Shown here piece after piece: positions 1 through 5,596 of a DNA stretch of 6,828 nucleotides. The DNA comes from JABMRF01 sp964434235 (GTDB lineage Bacteria > Patescibacteriota > Patescibacteriia > UBA11705 > JABHMO01): the NCBI GenBank assembly GCA_964434235.1, contig CAYSUN010000047.1, forward strand, positions 1-6,828, read 5' to 3'. Position 1 is the stretch's first letter; each line of letters opens with the position of its first letter. The position numbers and the translations under genes are program-made. The notes below the pieces were generated by a model. It was not told where the DNA came from and did no database searches. It saw only the letters and a program-made list of their open reading frames with translations.

Positions 1-536
1 TCTACTTTTTGGAATTCTTTTATATTTTTTATTTCAATATTTTGGTCTTTTAAAAATTGTTGAACAAGATTAGTTATTTCTTTTAATTGATTAGGTGTTT
101 TCTCACTTGGAAGTCTTTTACCTTTTACTTTTGTAAATCCATCTTTATCAACTTTTAACCATAATACTTTTTGTTCTTTCTTATGCGGAATTCCTTTTTT
201 TACAATAATCCCACAAGTTTGAACACCCACTGGATAAAATACATCTTTTGGAAAATCAATAACTGCCAATAAAGTATTTTTTTTAATTAAACTTTCTTTT
301 CGCCAATTAGCAAACTTTTTTTGTTTTACCATTACCCCTGTTGGCAATACACAAAATAACAAACCTTCATCTTGCATTTGGTCTAATGCGTGGTCTATGA
401 ATTTGTATTCTTTATCTTCATCTTTGTCTTTTGAAAATGGCGGATTCATTAATACTTTTGTTATTGGTCTTATTCTTTGTGGTGGTTCTTCGGGAGTATA
501 AACTGCGAATAATGCTCCGTTTAATTGTTTTGTGTT
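1..536 (-). other. HsdM-like N6_Mtase segment within the topA reading frame, lacking the SAM-binding motif I
   Basis: Residues about 605-782 of the frame. Catalytic motif IV is present as MNPPFSK (from residue 634), followed by EYKFIDHALDQMQDEG, LLFCVLP, a WRKESLIKKNTLLAVIDFP stretch, FYPVGVQTCGIIVKKGIPHKK and VDKDGFTKVKGKRLP. These are characteristic of the C-terminal half of type I/BcgI-type modification subunits, which transfer a methyl group from S-adenosylmethionine to adenine N6. In that family the helical N-terminal domain and the glycine-rich SAM-binding motif I lie upstream of NPPF. Here only about 31 residues separate the topoisomerase zinc ribbon from NPPF and none resembles motif I, so this segment alone is unlikely to methylate DNA. 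The C-terminus, and any specificity gene, lie beyond the window. Family call confident, exact subclass not. Confidence 0.82.
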
Positions 537-2348
537 TTTACATTTGGGAAAACCCGTACACGCTAAAAATTTACCAAAGCGACCAGTTTTAATAACCATC
601 GGCTCGCCACATTTTTCACAAACTTCAGCTGTTTTTTCTTCAGTAAGTTCTTTTTTATTAAGAGTTTCAGATTTTTCAAGCAAGTTTTTGTGAAAAGGAG
701 TATAAAAGTTTTTGATAATTGGTTGCCAAGGTTTTTTTTCAAGAGCAATTTTGTCTAGATTGTTTTCCATTTCTGCAGTAAAATCATAGTCAACAATATC
801 CTTGAAATGTTCTACTAAAATATCATTGACAATAATTCCCATGTCCGTTGGTTTTAACTTTTTATCTTCAAGCTTTATAACATAGTTTCGATCTTGAATA
901 GTAGCAATTGTTGGAGCATAAGTTGATGGTCGACCAATACCATATTCTTCAAGAATTTTTACTAGAGTAGCTTCTGAGTAACGAGCAGGCGGTTGTGTGA
1001 AATGTTGTTTGCTTTCAATTTTTTCTAACTTAACTTCTTGTTCTGGCTGAATTTCTGGTAATAAATTTTCTTTGGTGTCAGTTGGGTAAATCTTTAGAAA
1101 ACCGTCAAATTTAATTGTTTGCCCAGTGGCACGAAAAGTATATTTGTTATCATTAGTATTAATATCAAGGGAAGTGTTACTAACAATAGCTTCTTTCATT
1201 TGACTGGCAACAGTTCGTTGCCAAATAAGACTATAAAGTTTGAACTGTTTTTCATCTAAATGATTTTTGATTGATTCTGGTGAAAAATTAACATGGGTTG
1301 GTCGGATACCTTCATGAGCTTCTTGCGCACCTTTGGCTTTGGTTTTAAAGTGACGAGGTTTTTCTGGTGCATATTCAGGTCCAATTTTTTCAGTTATAAA
1401 TTTATGACAATCAGCCAAAAAGTCTTCAGACAAATTCAAAGAATCAGTTCTCATGTAAGTAATAAGACCAACTGCATCTTTGTCGCCAAGTTTAATACCT
1501 TCATAAAGTTGTTGAGCAACTCTCATGGTATCTTTGGCTGACATGTGTAAACGATTATTGGCTGTTTGTTGAAGTGTAGAAGTTTTAAATGGTTCAGGGA
1601 CTTTTTTCTTGTTGTCTTTTGTCTCAATTTTTGTAACTCGATAATTTTCTTTATTTAAAATTTCTTCTAATTCCTTAGCTTGTTTTTCGTTTTGAATTTC
1701 CAGTTTTTTTAATGATTTGCCATTCACTGCGTGCAGTTTAGCTTCAATTTTAATTTTATCATTAGCATCAAAAATAGCATCAATAGTCCAATATTCATCA
1801 CATTTAAAAGCTTCAATTTCACGTTCTTTTTCTACAATAAGTCGAACAGCAACAGATTGAACTCTTCCAGCTGATAATCCACGAGCAACTTTTTTCCATA
1901 AAAAAGGAGAAAGTTCAAAACCAACTAAGCGATCTAAAATTCTTCGTGCTTGTTGAGAATCAACTAAAGCTTGATCAATTTCTCTTGGAGTTTCAATTGC
2001 TTTTTCAATTGCTTTTTTAGTAATTTCATGGAAAGTAATTCGCCCAAATTTTTTTGGTTGTAAAATTTGGTGTAAATGCCAAGCAATAGCTTCTCCTTCT
2101 CGGTCCTCATCAGAGGCGTATAAAATTTCGTCGCTAGCGTTGGCCAGTTTTTTTAGTTTAGCAACTTGAGCAGTGGATTTTTCACTTACTTCGTAAGTCG
2201 GTTCAAAGTTATTTTCAATATCAATGCCCATTTTCTTGGCTGGTAAGTCTCGGACATGTCCATAAGAACTTTCAACTTTATATTCTTTTGGTAGGAATTT
2301 TGTAATTGTTTTGGCTTTGGTTGGTGACTCAACAATAACGAGTTTCAT
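1..2348 (-). CDS. topA: DNA topoisomerase I (type IA) fused in frame to the C-terminal half of an N6-adenine DNA methyltransferase; partial at window edge
   Basis: Type IA topoisomerases relax negatively supercoiled DNA by cutting one strand through a 5'-phosphotyrosine. The protein begins MKLVIVESPTKAKTI (Toprim domain, Glu7). It carries the acidic triad in YASDEDREGEAIAWH (Asp80, Asp82, Glu84), RRILDRLVGFELSP near 135-148, GLSAGRVQSVAVRLI near 157-171, the nucleophile Tyr298 in GLITYMRTDS, QEAHEGIRP near 342-350, and EEYGIGRPSTYAPTI near 467-481. A C4 zinc ribbon follows (Cys577, Cys580, Cys597, Cys603). At about residue 604-610 the frame passes without a stop into NPPF (635-638), EYKFIDHAL, GLLFCVLPTGVM and FYPVGVQTCGIIVKKGIPH, typical of HsdM-like N6 methylases. 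It is still open at residue 782 at the left edge. No Shine-Dalgarno precedes the ATG. The TopA call is very secure; whether the fusion is real in the organism is uncertain. Confidence 0.93.
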   Translation of the reverse strand, partial: MKLVIVESPTKAKTITKFLPKEYKVESSYGHVRDLPAKKMGIDIENNFEPTYEVSEKSTAQVAKLKKLANASDEILYASDEDREGEAIAWHLHQILQPKKFGRITFHEITKKAIEKAIETPREIDQALVDSQQARRILDRLVGFELSPFLWKKVARGLSAGRVQSVAVRLIVEKEREIEAFKCDEYWTIDAIFDANDKIKIEAKLHAVNGKSLKKLEIQNEKQAKELEEILNKENYRVTKIETKDNKKKVPEPFKTSTLQQTANNRLHMSAKDTMRVAQQLYEGIKLGDKDAVGLITYMRTDSLNLSEDFLADCHKFITEKIGPEYAPEKPRHFKTKAKGAQEAHEGIRPTHVNFSPESIKNHLDEKQFKLYSLIWQRTVASQMKEAIVSNTSLDINTNDNKYTFRATGQTIKFDGFLKIYPTDTKENLLPEIQPEQEVKLEKIESKQHFTQPPARYSEATLVKILEEYGIGRPSTYAPTIATIQDRNYVIKLEDKKLKPTDMGIIVNDILVEHFKDIVDYDFTAEMENNLDKIALEKKPWQPIIKNFYTPFHKNLLEKSETLNKKELTEEKTAEVCEKCGEPMVIKTGRFGKFLACTGFPKCKNTKQLNGALFAVYTPEEPPQRIRPITKVLMNPPFSKDKDEDKEYKFIDHALDQMQDEGLLFCVLPTGVMVKQKKFANWRKESLIKKNTLLAVIDFPKDVFYPVGVQTCGIIVKKGIPHKKEQKVLWLKVDKDGFTKVKGKRLPSEKTPNQLKEITNLVQQFLKDQNIEIKNIKEFQKV

Positions 2349-2352
2349 ATTT

Positions 2353-2386
2353 GAATTAAGAATTATGAATTATGAATATAATTATG
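2353..2386. repeat. Short AT-rich tandem repeat in the topA 5' leader
   Basis: Two exact copies of AATTATG stand head to tail at 2361-2374, flanked by degenerate copies (GAATTAAG before, AATATAATTATG after). The run lies between the predicted topA promoter and its ATG, where a Shine-Dalgarno would normally sit. It could be slippage-prone simple sequence or keep the leader unstructured. Confidence 0.4.
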
Positions 2387-2397
2387 TTTCAAGAGCA

Positions 2398-2426
2398 AAT
2401 ATGACAGAGATGAAAAAGTTTGTCAA
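2398..2426 (-). promoter_or_regulatory. Probable sigma70 promoter for topA
   Basis: Read on the minus strand, a perfect -35 box TTGACA (2426-2421) is followed after 17 bp by CATATT (2403-2398). The TGT just before it makes an extended -10. Initiation would fall near 2391, giving a leader of about 43 nt without an SD. Placement is by pattern only. Confidence 0.55.
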
Positions 2427-2432
2427 ATATAG

Positions 2433-2448
2433 ATTAAATATATTTAAT
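2433..2448. promoter_or_regulatory. 16-bp perfect palindrome between divergent promoters
   Basis: ATTAAATATATTTAAT is perfectly self-complementary and lies between the -35 boxes of the topA promoter and the promoter of the three-gene cluster. It could be an operator serving both, or an AT-rich upstream element. In AT-rich DNA such palindromes also arise by chance. Confidence 0.25.
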
Positions 2449-2469
2449 GAGTTGTTGGGAAAATTAAAC

Positions 2470-2498
2470 TTGACAATTCCAGTTTATATTGTTAAATT
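2470..2498 (+). promoter_or_regulatory. Probable sigma70 promoter for the three-gene cluster
   Basis: A perfect TTGACA (2470-2475) is followed by TTAAAT (2492-2497, 16-bp spacer) or TAAATT (2493-2498, 17-bp spacer). Transcription would start near 2505. This falls downstream of the in-frame ATG at 2499 and upstream of the SD at 2523, which supports 2535 as the translation start of the first gene. Confidence 0.6.
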
Positions 2499-2522
2499 GT
2501 GGTTTCGAACTTTGACAATCTT

Positions 2523-2529
2523 AAGGAGG
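2523..2529 (+). promoter_or_regulatory. Strong Shine-Dalgarno deciding the start at 2535
   Basis: AAGGAGG stands 5 nt before ATG 2535. An upstream in-frame ATG at 2499 has no SD and lies at the predicted promoter, so it is rejected as a start. Confidence 0.85.
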
Positions 2530-2534
2530 AGAAA

Positions 2535-3053
2535 ATGCCTAGAAATCCTATTTTTACTTTAGTAAATCATATTAATTTAAGACAAAAGAGAAATGCAGAA
2601 ATTGGAAAGAGAATTAAGGATTTGAAAAAGGCGCTTACTAGCGGACAGGCTAAGTTAGAGGTTGAATGGCAAGCTTTGTATGAAACGTTTATGAATAAAA
2701 ATAAGTCCGGCCATATCCAAATTCTTCTTAATGATGATTCGAAGGTGGCAGATTATTTTGAGGTTGTTTTTCATAAAGACAAGGGTTTTGAAAGAAGTTA
2801 TCGCAATTTTATTCCTTCAACTTTAGTTAATCTGTTTATTGAAAATGGTCTTAACGATGAAGCTTGTCAAGCATTTTTAGCTTATTTTGGAGAAGATAAT
2901 CTAAATGAGTTTAAGCTTGTTTGTTTTGAAATGCGTTATTGGACTGAGACTTTCCCCATTAGCTTGAAATATTATGGGGTTGCTTATGAGAAGCACGTGA
3001 AGTTTTTTCAAAAACAGGAAGACGGTACTTGGCTAGATATTGGTCCGAAATAA
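2535..3053 (+). CDS. Unrecognised small protein A of the tandem three-gene cluster (FFQKQEDGTW C-terminal motif)
   Basis: 172 residues from ATG 2535, chosen for the perfect AAGGAGG SD. I do not recognise the family. No signal peptide or membrane segment is visible, so it is probably cytoplasmic. Residues about 12-45 are rich in Lys, Arg, Glu and Leu and likely helical, possibly coiled coil. A motif W45-x2-L48-Y49-x2-F52 follows, then an alternating hydrophobic/aromatic body. The protein ends in FFQKQEDGTWLDIGPK (157-172, nt 3003-3050). The next gene has W-x2-L-aromatic-x2-F at exactly the same residue numbers and 14 of 16 identical residues in the terminal motif, so the two are paralogues or share a fused terminal module. 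It is first in an apparent operon; the next gene begins 44 nt downstream. No function can be assigned. Confidence 0.85.
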   Translation: MPRNPIFTLVNHINLRQKRNAEIGKRIKDLKKALTSGQAKLEVEWQALYETFMNKNKSGHIQILLNDDSKVADYFEVVFHKDKGFERSYRNFIPSTLVNLFIENGLNDEACQAFLAYFGEDNLNEFKLVCFEMRYWTETFPISLKYYGVAYEKHVKFFQKQEDGTWLDIGPK

Positions 3054-3097
3054 TCTAATTTTAATACAAGTTATCAACAAAGATAAGGAGTCAAAAA

Positions 3098-3619
3098 ATG
3101 TTTAGAGAATCATTTTTTAGTGCAATTTTATGGCTGGATAAAGTTCAACGTGAGCTTAGAAAATCTTTAAAAATGTTAAGTGATGTTGAGGCTCTTGTTA
3201 AAAGGGATAAAGGAAAACGTGAACATGGGTGGAGAAGTTTGTTTAATGCTTTTGCTGGTGAAAATAATGCAATTTATGTTCAGTTTCAAAAGCATAAAAT
3301 TTCTGGGGTTCGTGTGGTTGCTTATGATGTTCAATGTCGTCCTTTTTTGTGTGTGGATAATGCAGTTTGTCCAGATCATGAATTAGCAAATATTCTAAAT
3401 GATAATAGTGAGGAACGTTTTCAGAAATTGTTGAATTGGTTGCAAGGACGTTCTTGGATGTTGAACAAAAATTTAGTTTGTTTGCAAATTTTCGGTCAAG
3501 ACAGAGTTTTGTTTAATTCATTAATGATTAGATCTGATGAAGATTATCGTTCAATTTATTTTTTCCAAAAACAAGAAGATGGCACTTGGCAAAATATTGG
3601 TCCGAAAATTCCTGAATAA
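3098..3619 (+). CDS. Unrecognised small protein B of the tandem three-gene cluster (FFQKQEDGTW C-terminal motif)
   Basis: 173 residues; AAGGAG at 3085-3090 lies 7 nt before the ATG. It is probably cytoplasmic, with no clear signal peptide or membrane span. The N-terminal 40 residues (LDKVQRELRKSLKMLSDVEAL and on) look helical and charged. W45-x2-L48-F49-x2-F52 matches protein A by position, followed by a probable beta strand (IYVQFQ). The middle has several cysteines (Cys80, Cys85, Cys91, Cys128), too irregularly spaced to call a metal site. FFQKQEDGTWQNIGPK (155-170, nt 3560-3607) nearly closes the protein, which ends IPE. Apart from these two motifs the body is not obviously alignable with protein A, so the pair diverged long ago or shares only terminal modules. 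Function unknown; third gene 23 nt downstream. Confidence 0.85.
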   Translation: MFRESFFSAILWLDKVQRELRKSLKMLSDVEALVKRDKGKREHGWRSLFNAFAGENNAIYVQFQKHKISGVRVVAYDVQCRPFLCVDNAVCPDHELANILNDNSEERFQKLLNWLQGRSWMLNKNLVCLQIFGQDRVLFNSLMIRSDEDYRSIYFFQKQEDGTWQNIGPKIPE

Positions 3620-3631
3620 ATTTTTAAGGAA

Positions 3632-3638
3632 AAGGAGG
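3632..3638 (+). promoter_or_regulatory. Shine-Dalgarno supporting a GTG start at 3643
   Basis: AAGGAGG lies 4 nt before GTG 3643. The next in-frame ATG is more than 40 nt further on (MMATRIK region) and lacks such a site, so the GTG is preferred. Confidence 0.8.
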
Positions 3639-3642
3639 AAAC

Positions 3643-4110
3643 GTGAAAAAAGATTTTTATAATTTTTTGCAAGCAGAGCTTAGATTGTTGAAAATGATGG
3701 CTACTCGTATTAAAGAGCAAGAGAGTGTATTGGAAGAAGTCAAAAATAGGTTATTGGACTTAAAGCCTAAATATAGAGTAGAAGAGACAAGGTTTTTTCG
3801 AAAATTCATGGAAAAAGGTGGTATTTCAATAGGGGTTCAACCTGGTCGTCCTGGTCAATATCACATTGTGTTTCTCAAGCGCGGAATAGATGATGGAGAA
3901 GTCAGTAGGTATCTTTGGTTTGATCTTGATGGTGAATGTGATTTTTTAGAGTTGGGGAGAACAAAAACTTATGCTTTGAGTATTAAAAAAATTGAGTATC
4001 TTGAATCTAAGGGCTTTGTCAAAGCAGACGATTTGGCTATTTATTGTAGAGTGTCTAGAAAATATTTCATTCGAAAAGGTAAAACTTGGCGAGAATTAAA
4101 AGTTAAGTAA
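3643..4110 (+). CDS. Unrecognised small protein C of the tandem three-gene cluster (diverged relative of A and B)
   Basis: 155 residues from a GTG start. The N-terminal segment of about 50 residues (FLQAELRLLKMMATRIKEQE onward, with EEVKNRLLDL) has heptad-like Leu/Ile spacing and is a likely coiled coil. EETRFFRKFMEKGG (48-60) sits where A and B have their W-LF/LY-F motif. A probable beta-rich body follows (ISIGVQ, YHIVFLKRG, YLWFDLDG). The end, YFIRKGKTWRELKVK, keeps the YF, Lys and Thr-Trp positions of the FFQKQEDGTW motif but not its full sequence. I infer a third family member with low to moderate confidence. It is last in the apparent operon: a terminator begins 8 nt after the stop. No function recognised. 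Confidence 0.85.
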   Translation: MKKDFYNFLQAELRLLKMMATRIKEQESVLEEVKNRLLDLKPKYRVEETRFFRKFMEKGGISIGVQPGRPGQYHIVFLKRGIDDGEVSRYLWFDLDGECDFLELGRTKTYALSIKKIEYLESKGFVKADDLAIYCRVSRKYFIRKGKTWRELKVK

Positions 4111-4118
4111 AAATAAAA

Positions 4119-4145
4119 CGTTCCAATAACATTGGAACGCTTTTT
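4119..4145. terminator. Bidirectional intrinsic terminator between convergent genes
   Basis: CGTTCCAAT (4119-4127), loop AAC, ATTGGAACG (4131-4139): a perfect 9-bp stem followed by C and TTTTT on the plus strand. On the minus strand the stem is followed by TTTTATTT. It lies between the stop of protein C (4110) and the stop of folC (4172) and can end transcription from both sides. Confidence 0.88.
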
Positions 4146-4171
4146 AATATTTAAATATTTGTTTAATTTTG

Positions 4172-5467
4172 TTATTTACATTTCGGAAAGTTGGTTCTTT
4201 GTCTGAGTTGTTCTTCTTCATCAATAAAATGCTTACGAAGGTCTGAACAAAGGAAAAAAGAACCTGTAATTAAAATTAGATCTTCTTTCTGAGCCTTTTT
4301 CATGGCTTCGGACAAAGCGGTGTTTGGATCAAGATATGTTTGAATAGGAATCTTTTTTAAGGATTTAAGATTTTTAGCTAATTCAAGTGGATCAATAAAT
4401 TTTCGTAAAAGGTTAAGTGATTTAGTTGTGTAAACATGATCGACCAGTTTAACTATTTCTTTAAAACAATCTTTGATTTTTTTGTGATCACTAAGGGCGC
4501 AGATTAAATGAACTTTTTTATATTTAAGTATATCTTTGCTTTTTAACTCTTTGATTTTACTGGCGAGAAACGCCAGTTTGTCTGGATTGTGCGCGCCATC
4601 GAAGATAATAGTTGGATTCTTGTGTACGATTTCTTGGCGCGCCGGTATTGGTGTAGGTGAATCAAGACCTTGCTCAATAAATTTTTCATTGATGCCAAGG
4701 TATTCACACACCGCACGACACAGGGTAGCGACGCAAGATTGCGCGTCCATATAATTTATAACGGTTAAATCCGCACCTTTTTTATCACATTCTTTTTGTA
4801 CGACCGCGAGTGCAGTTTGTTTTTCAATGGACGTAAAAACTTTGCCGTTTTTACGGATAATGCCAGCTTTTTCGTAAGCTATTTTTTCGATTGTATCACC
4901 GAGAATGTGCGTGTGGTCCAGCCCAATGTTGGTGATTATTGAAACTAAAGTTTTAGCGACTGCGTTGGTGCCATCATAGCGACCGCCACAACCAGTTTCA
5001 AGTACAACATAATCAACTCGGTGTTTGGCAAAATATTTTAAAGTTAAAAGTAACCAAACTTCAAAATAACTTGGCATGTCGTATTGTTTATGACATTTTT
5101 CAATTATTGGTTTTACTTCTTCTACTAATTCAACCAATTCTTGCTTGGAAATAAATTTTCCATTGATTTGGATTTTTTCAGTGGCCACTGAAACAAAAGG
5201 GGAAAAGTGAGCACCAACTTTGAAGCCAGTTTTTTGTAAAATATTATAAATTAAATTAACGGTTGTGCCTTTACCGCTGGTGCCGGCAACGTGAATAATT
5301 TTTAAATTTTTGTCAGGGTTGTCTGCTAATTTCAAAAGTAATTTAGCCCTTTTGAAATGATGTTCAGGATTAGATGTGCCTAAGTGGAAATTAATATTTG
5401 TTGTATTACCTAGACTTTCTAAAAATTGAATTGAGTTTTGATAATTTTTGAATGTTGTTGTTTTCAT
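4172..5467 (-). CDS. folC: Folylpolyglutamate synthase / dihydrofolate synthase (Mur ligase family)
   Basis: FolC joins glutamate to (dihydro)pteroate or folate in ATP-dependent steps in the cytoplasm; polyglutamylation retains folates. The 431 residues match the usual length (about 420-440). Motifs in order: P-loop HVAGTSGKGTT (59-69); HFSPFVSVATEKIQING (87-103), equivalent to the family SPH..RE..NG omega-loop region; LETGCGGRYDGTN (156-168); ITNIGLDHTHILGDT (178-192) with the conserved His; EKAGII (199-204) with the family's conserved Lys200; FDGAHNPD (289-296) opening the C-terminal domain; and a late TGSFFLCSDL. Between AGII and DGAHNP, the stretch usually holding LPGxHQxxNAAxA looks short and degenerate. 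No SD precedes ATG 5467. Bifunctional versus FPGS-only activity cannot be decided here. It converges on the three-gene cluster and diverges from the gene at 5597. Confidence 0.94.
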   Translation of the reverse strand: MKTTTFKNYQNSIQFLESLGNTTNINFHLGTSNPEHHFKRAKLLLKLADNPDKNLKIIHVAGTSGKGTTVNLIYNILQKTGFKVGAHFSPFVSVATEKIQINGKFISKQELVELVEEVKPIIEKCHKQYDMPSYFEVWLLLTLKYFAKHRVDYVVLETGCGGRYDGTNAVAKTLVSIITNIGLDHTHILGDTIEKIAYEKAGIIRKNGKVFTSIEKQTALAVVQKECDKKGADLTVINYMDAQSCVATLCRAVCEYLGINEKFIEQGLDSPTPIPARQEIVHKNPTIIFDGAHNPDKLAFLASKIKELKSKDILKYKKVHLICALSDHKKIKDCFKEIVKLVDHVYTTKSLNLLRKFIDPLELAKNLKSLKKIPIQTYLDPNTALSEAMKKAQKEDLILITGSFFLCSDLRKHFIDEEEQLRQRTNFPKCK

Positions 5468-5480
5468 ATTATAAATTGAA

Positions 5481-5494
5481 AAATAAGCTTATTT
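5481..5494. promoter_or_regulatory. 14-bp perfect palindrome at the folC transcription start
   Basis: AAATAAGCTTATTT is perfectly self-complementary and covers the predicted folC start point (near 5489). A repressor site or chance AT-rich symmetry; no experimental analogue recognised. Confidence 0.2.
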
Positions 5495-5495
5495 A

Positions 5496-5523
5496 AGTAT
5501 AGCAAGAGCAAAAACTAAAGCAA
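5496..5523 (-). promoter_or_regulatory. Probable promoter for folC
   Basis: On the minus strand TATACT (5501-5496) matches the -10 consensus at 5 of 6. TTGCTT (5523-5518), a weak -35, lies 16 bp upstream. The leader to ATG 5467 would be about 22 nt, with no SD. Confidence 0.5.
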
Positions 5524-5527
5524 GAGA

Positions 5528-5556
5528 TTGACAGTTTTTGTTATTTATTATTAAAT
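5528..5556 (+). promoter_or_regulatory. Probable sigma70 promoter for the gene at 5597
   Basis: Perfect TTGACA (5528-5533), 17-bp spacer, TTAAAT (5551-5556). An in-frame ATG at 5555 overlaps this -10 box and so cannot be on the transcript, pointing to ATG 5597. The -35 lies 4 bp from the folC -35, so the two promoters stand back to back and may compete. Confidence 0.6.
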
Positions 5557-5586
5557 GCTGGGTGGTGGAACTTTAATAACCAAAAC

Positions 5587-5591
5587 GGAGG
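5587..5591 (+). promoter_or_regulatory. Shine-Dalgarno deciding the start at 5597
   Basis: GGAGG 5 nt before ATG 5597. The alternative ATG at 5555 has no SD and lies in the promoter. Confidence 0.8.
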
Positions 5592-5596
5592 GTGCT

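Noticed and set aside
563..748. 61-codon minus-strand open frame within topA
   Set aside because: It is out of frame with the topA frame, which has unmistakable motifs across the same bases; Lys/Leu-rich shadow with no SD.
1293..1541. 82-codon plus-strand open frame
   Set aside because: Antisense to the topA catalytic Tyr298 region; no SD or recognisable motif.
2499..2534. Twelve-codon N-terminal extension of protein A
   Set aside because: ATG 2499 lies at the promoter with no SD, while ATG 2535 has a perfect AAGGAGG.
2311..2562. 83-codon plus-strand open frame over the topA start and divergent promoter
   Set aside because: Begins inside topA, crosses both promoters and overlaps the well-supported start at 2535; no SD.
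3176..3386. Overlapping plus and minus open frames inside protein B
   Set aside because: Shadow frames of a gene with good SD, operon context and a paralogous motif.
4536..4754. 72-codon plus-strand open frame
   Set aside because: Antisense to folC across its DGAHNP motif; no support of its own.
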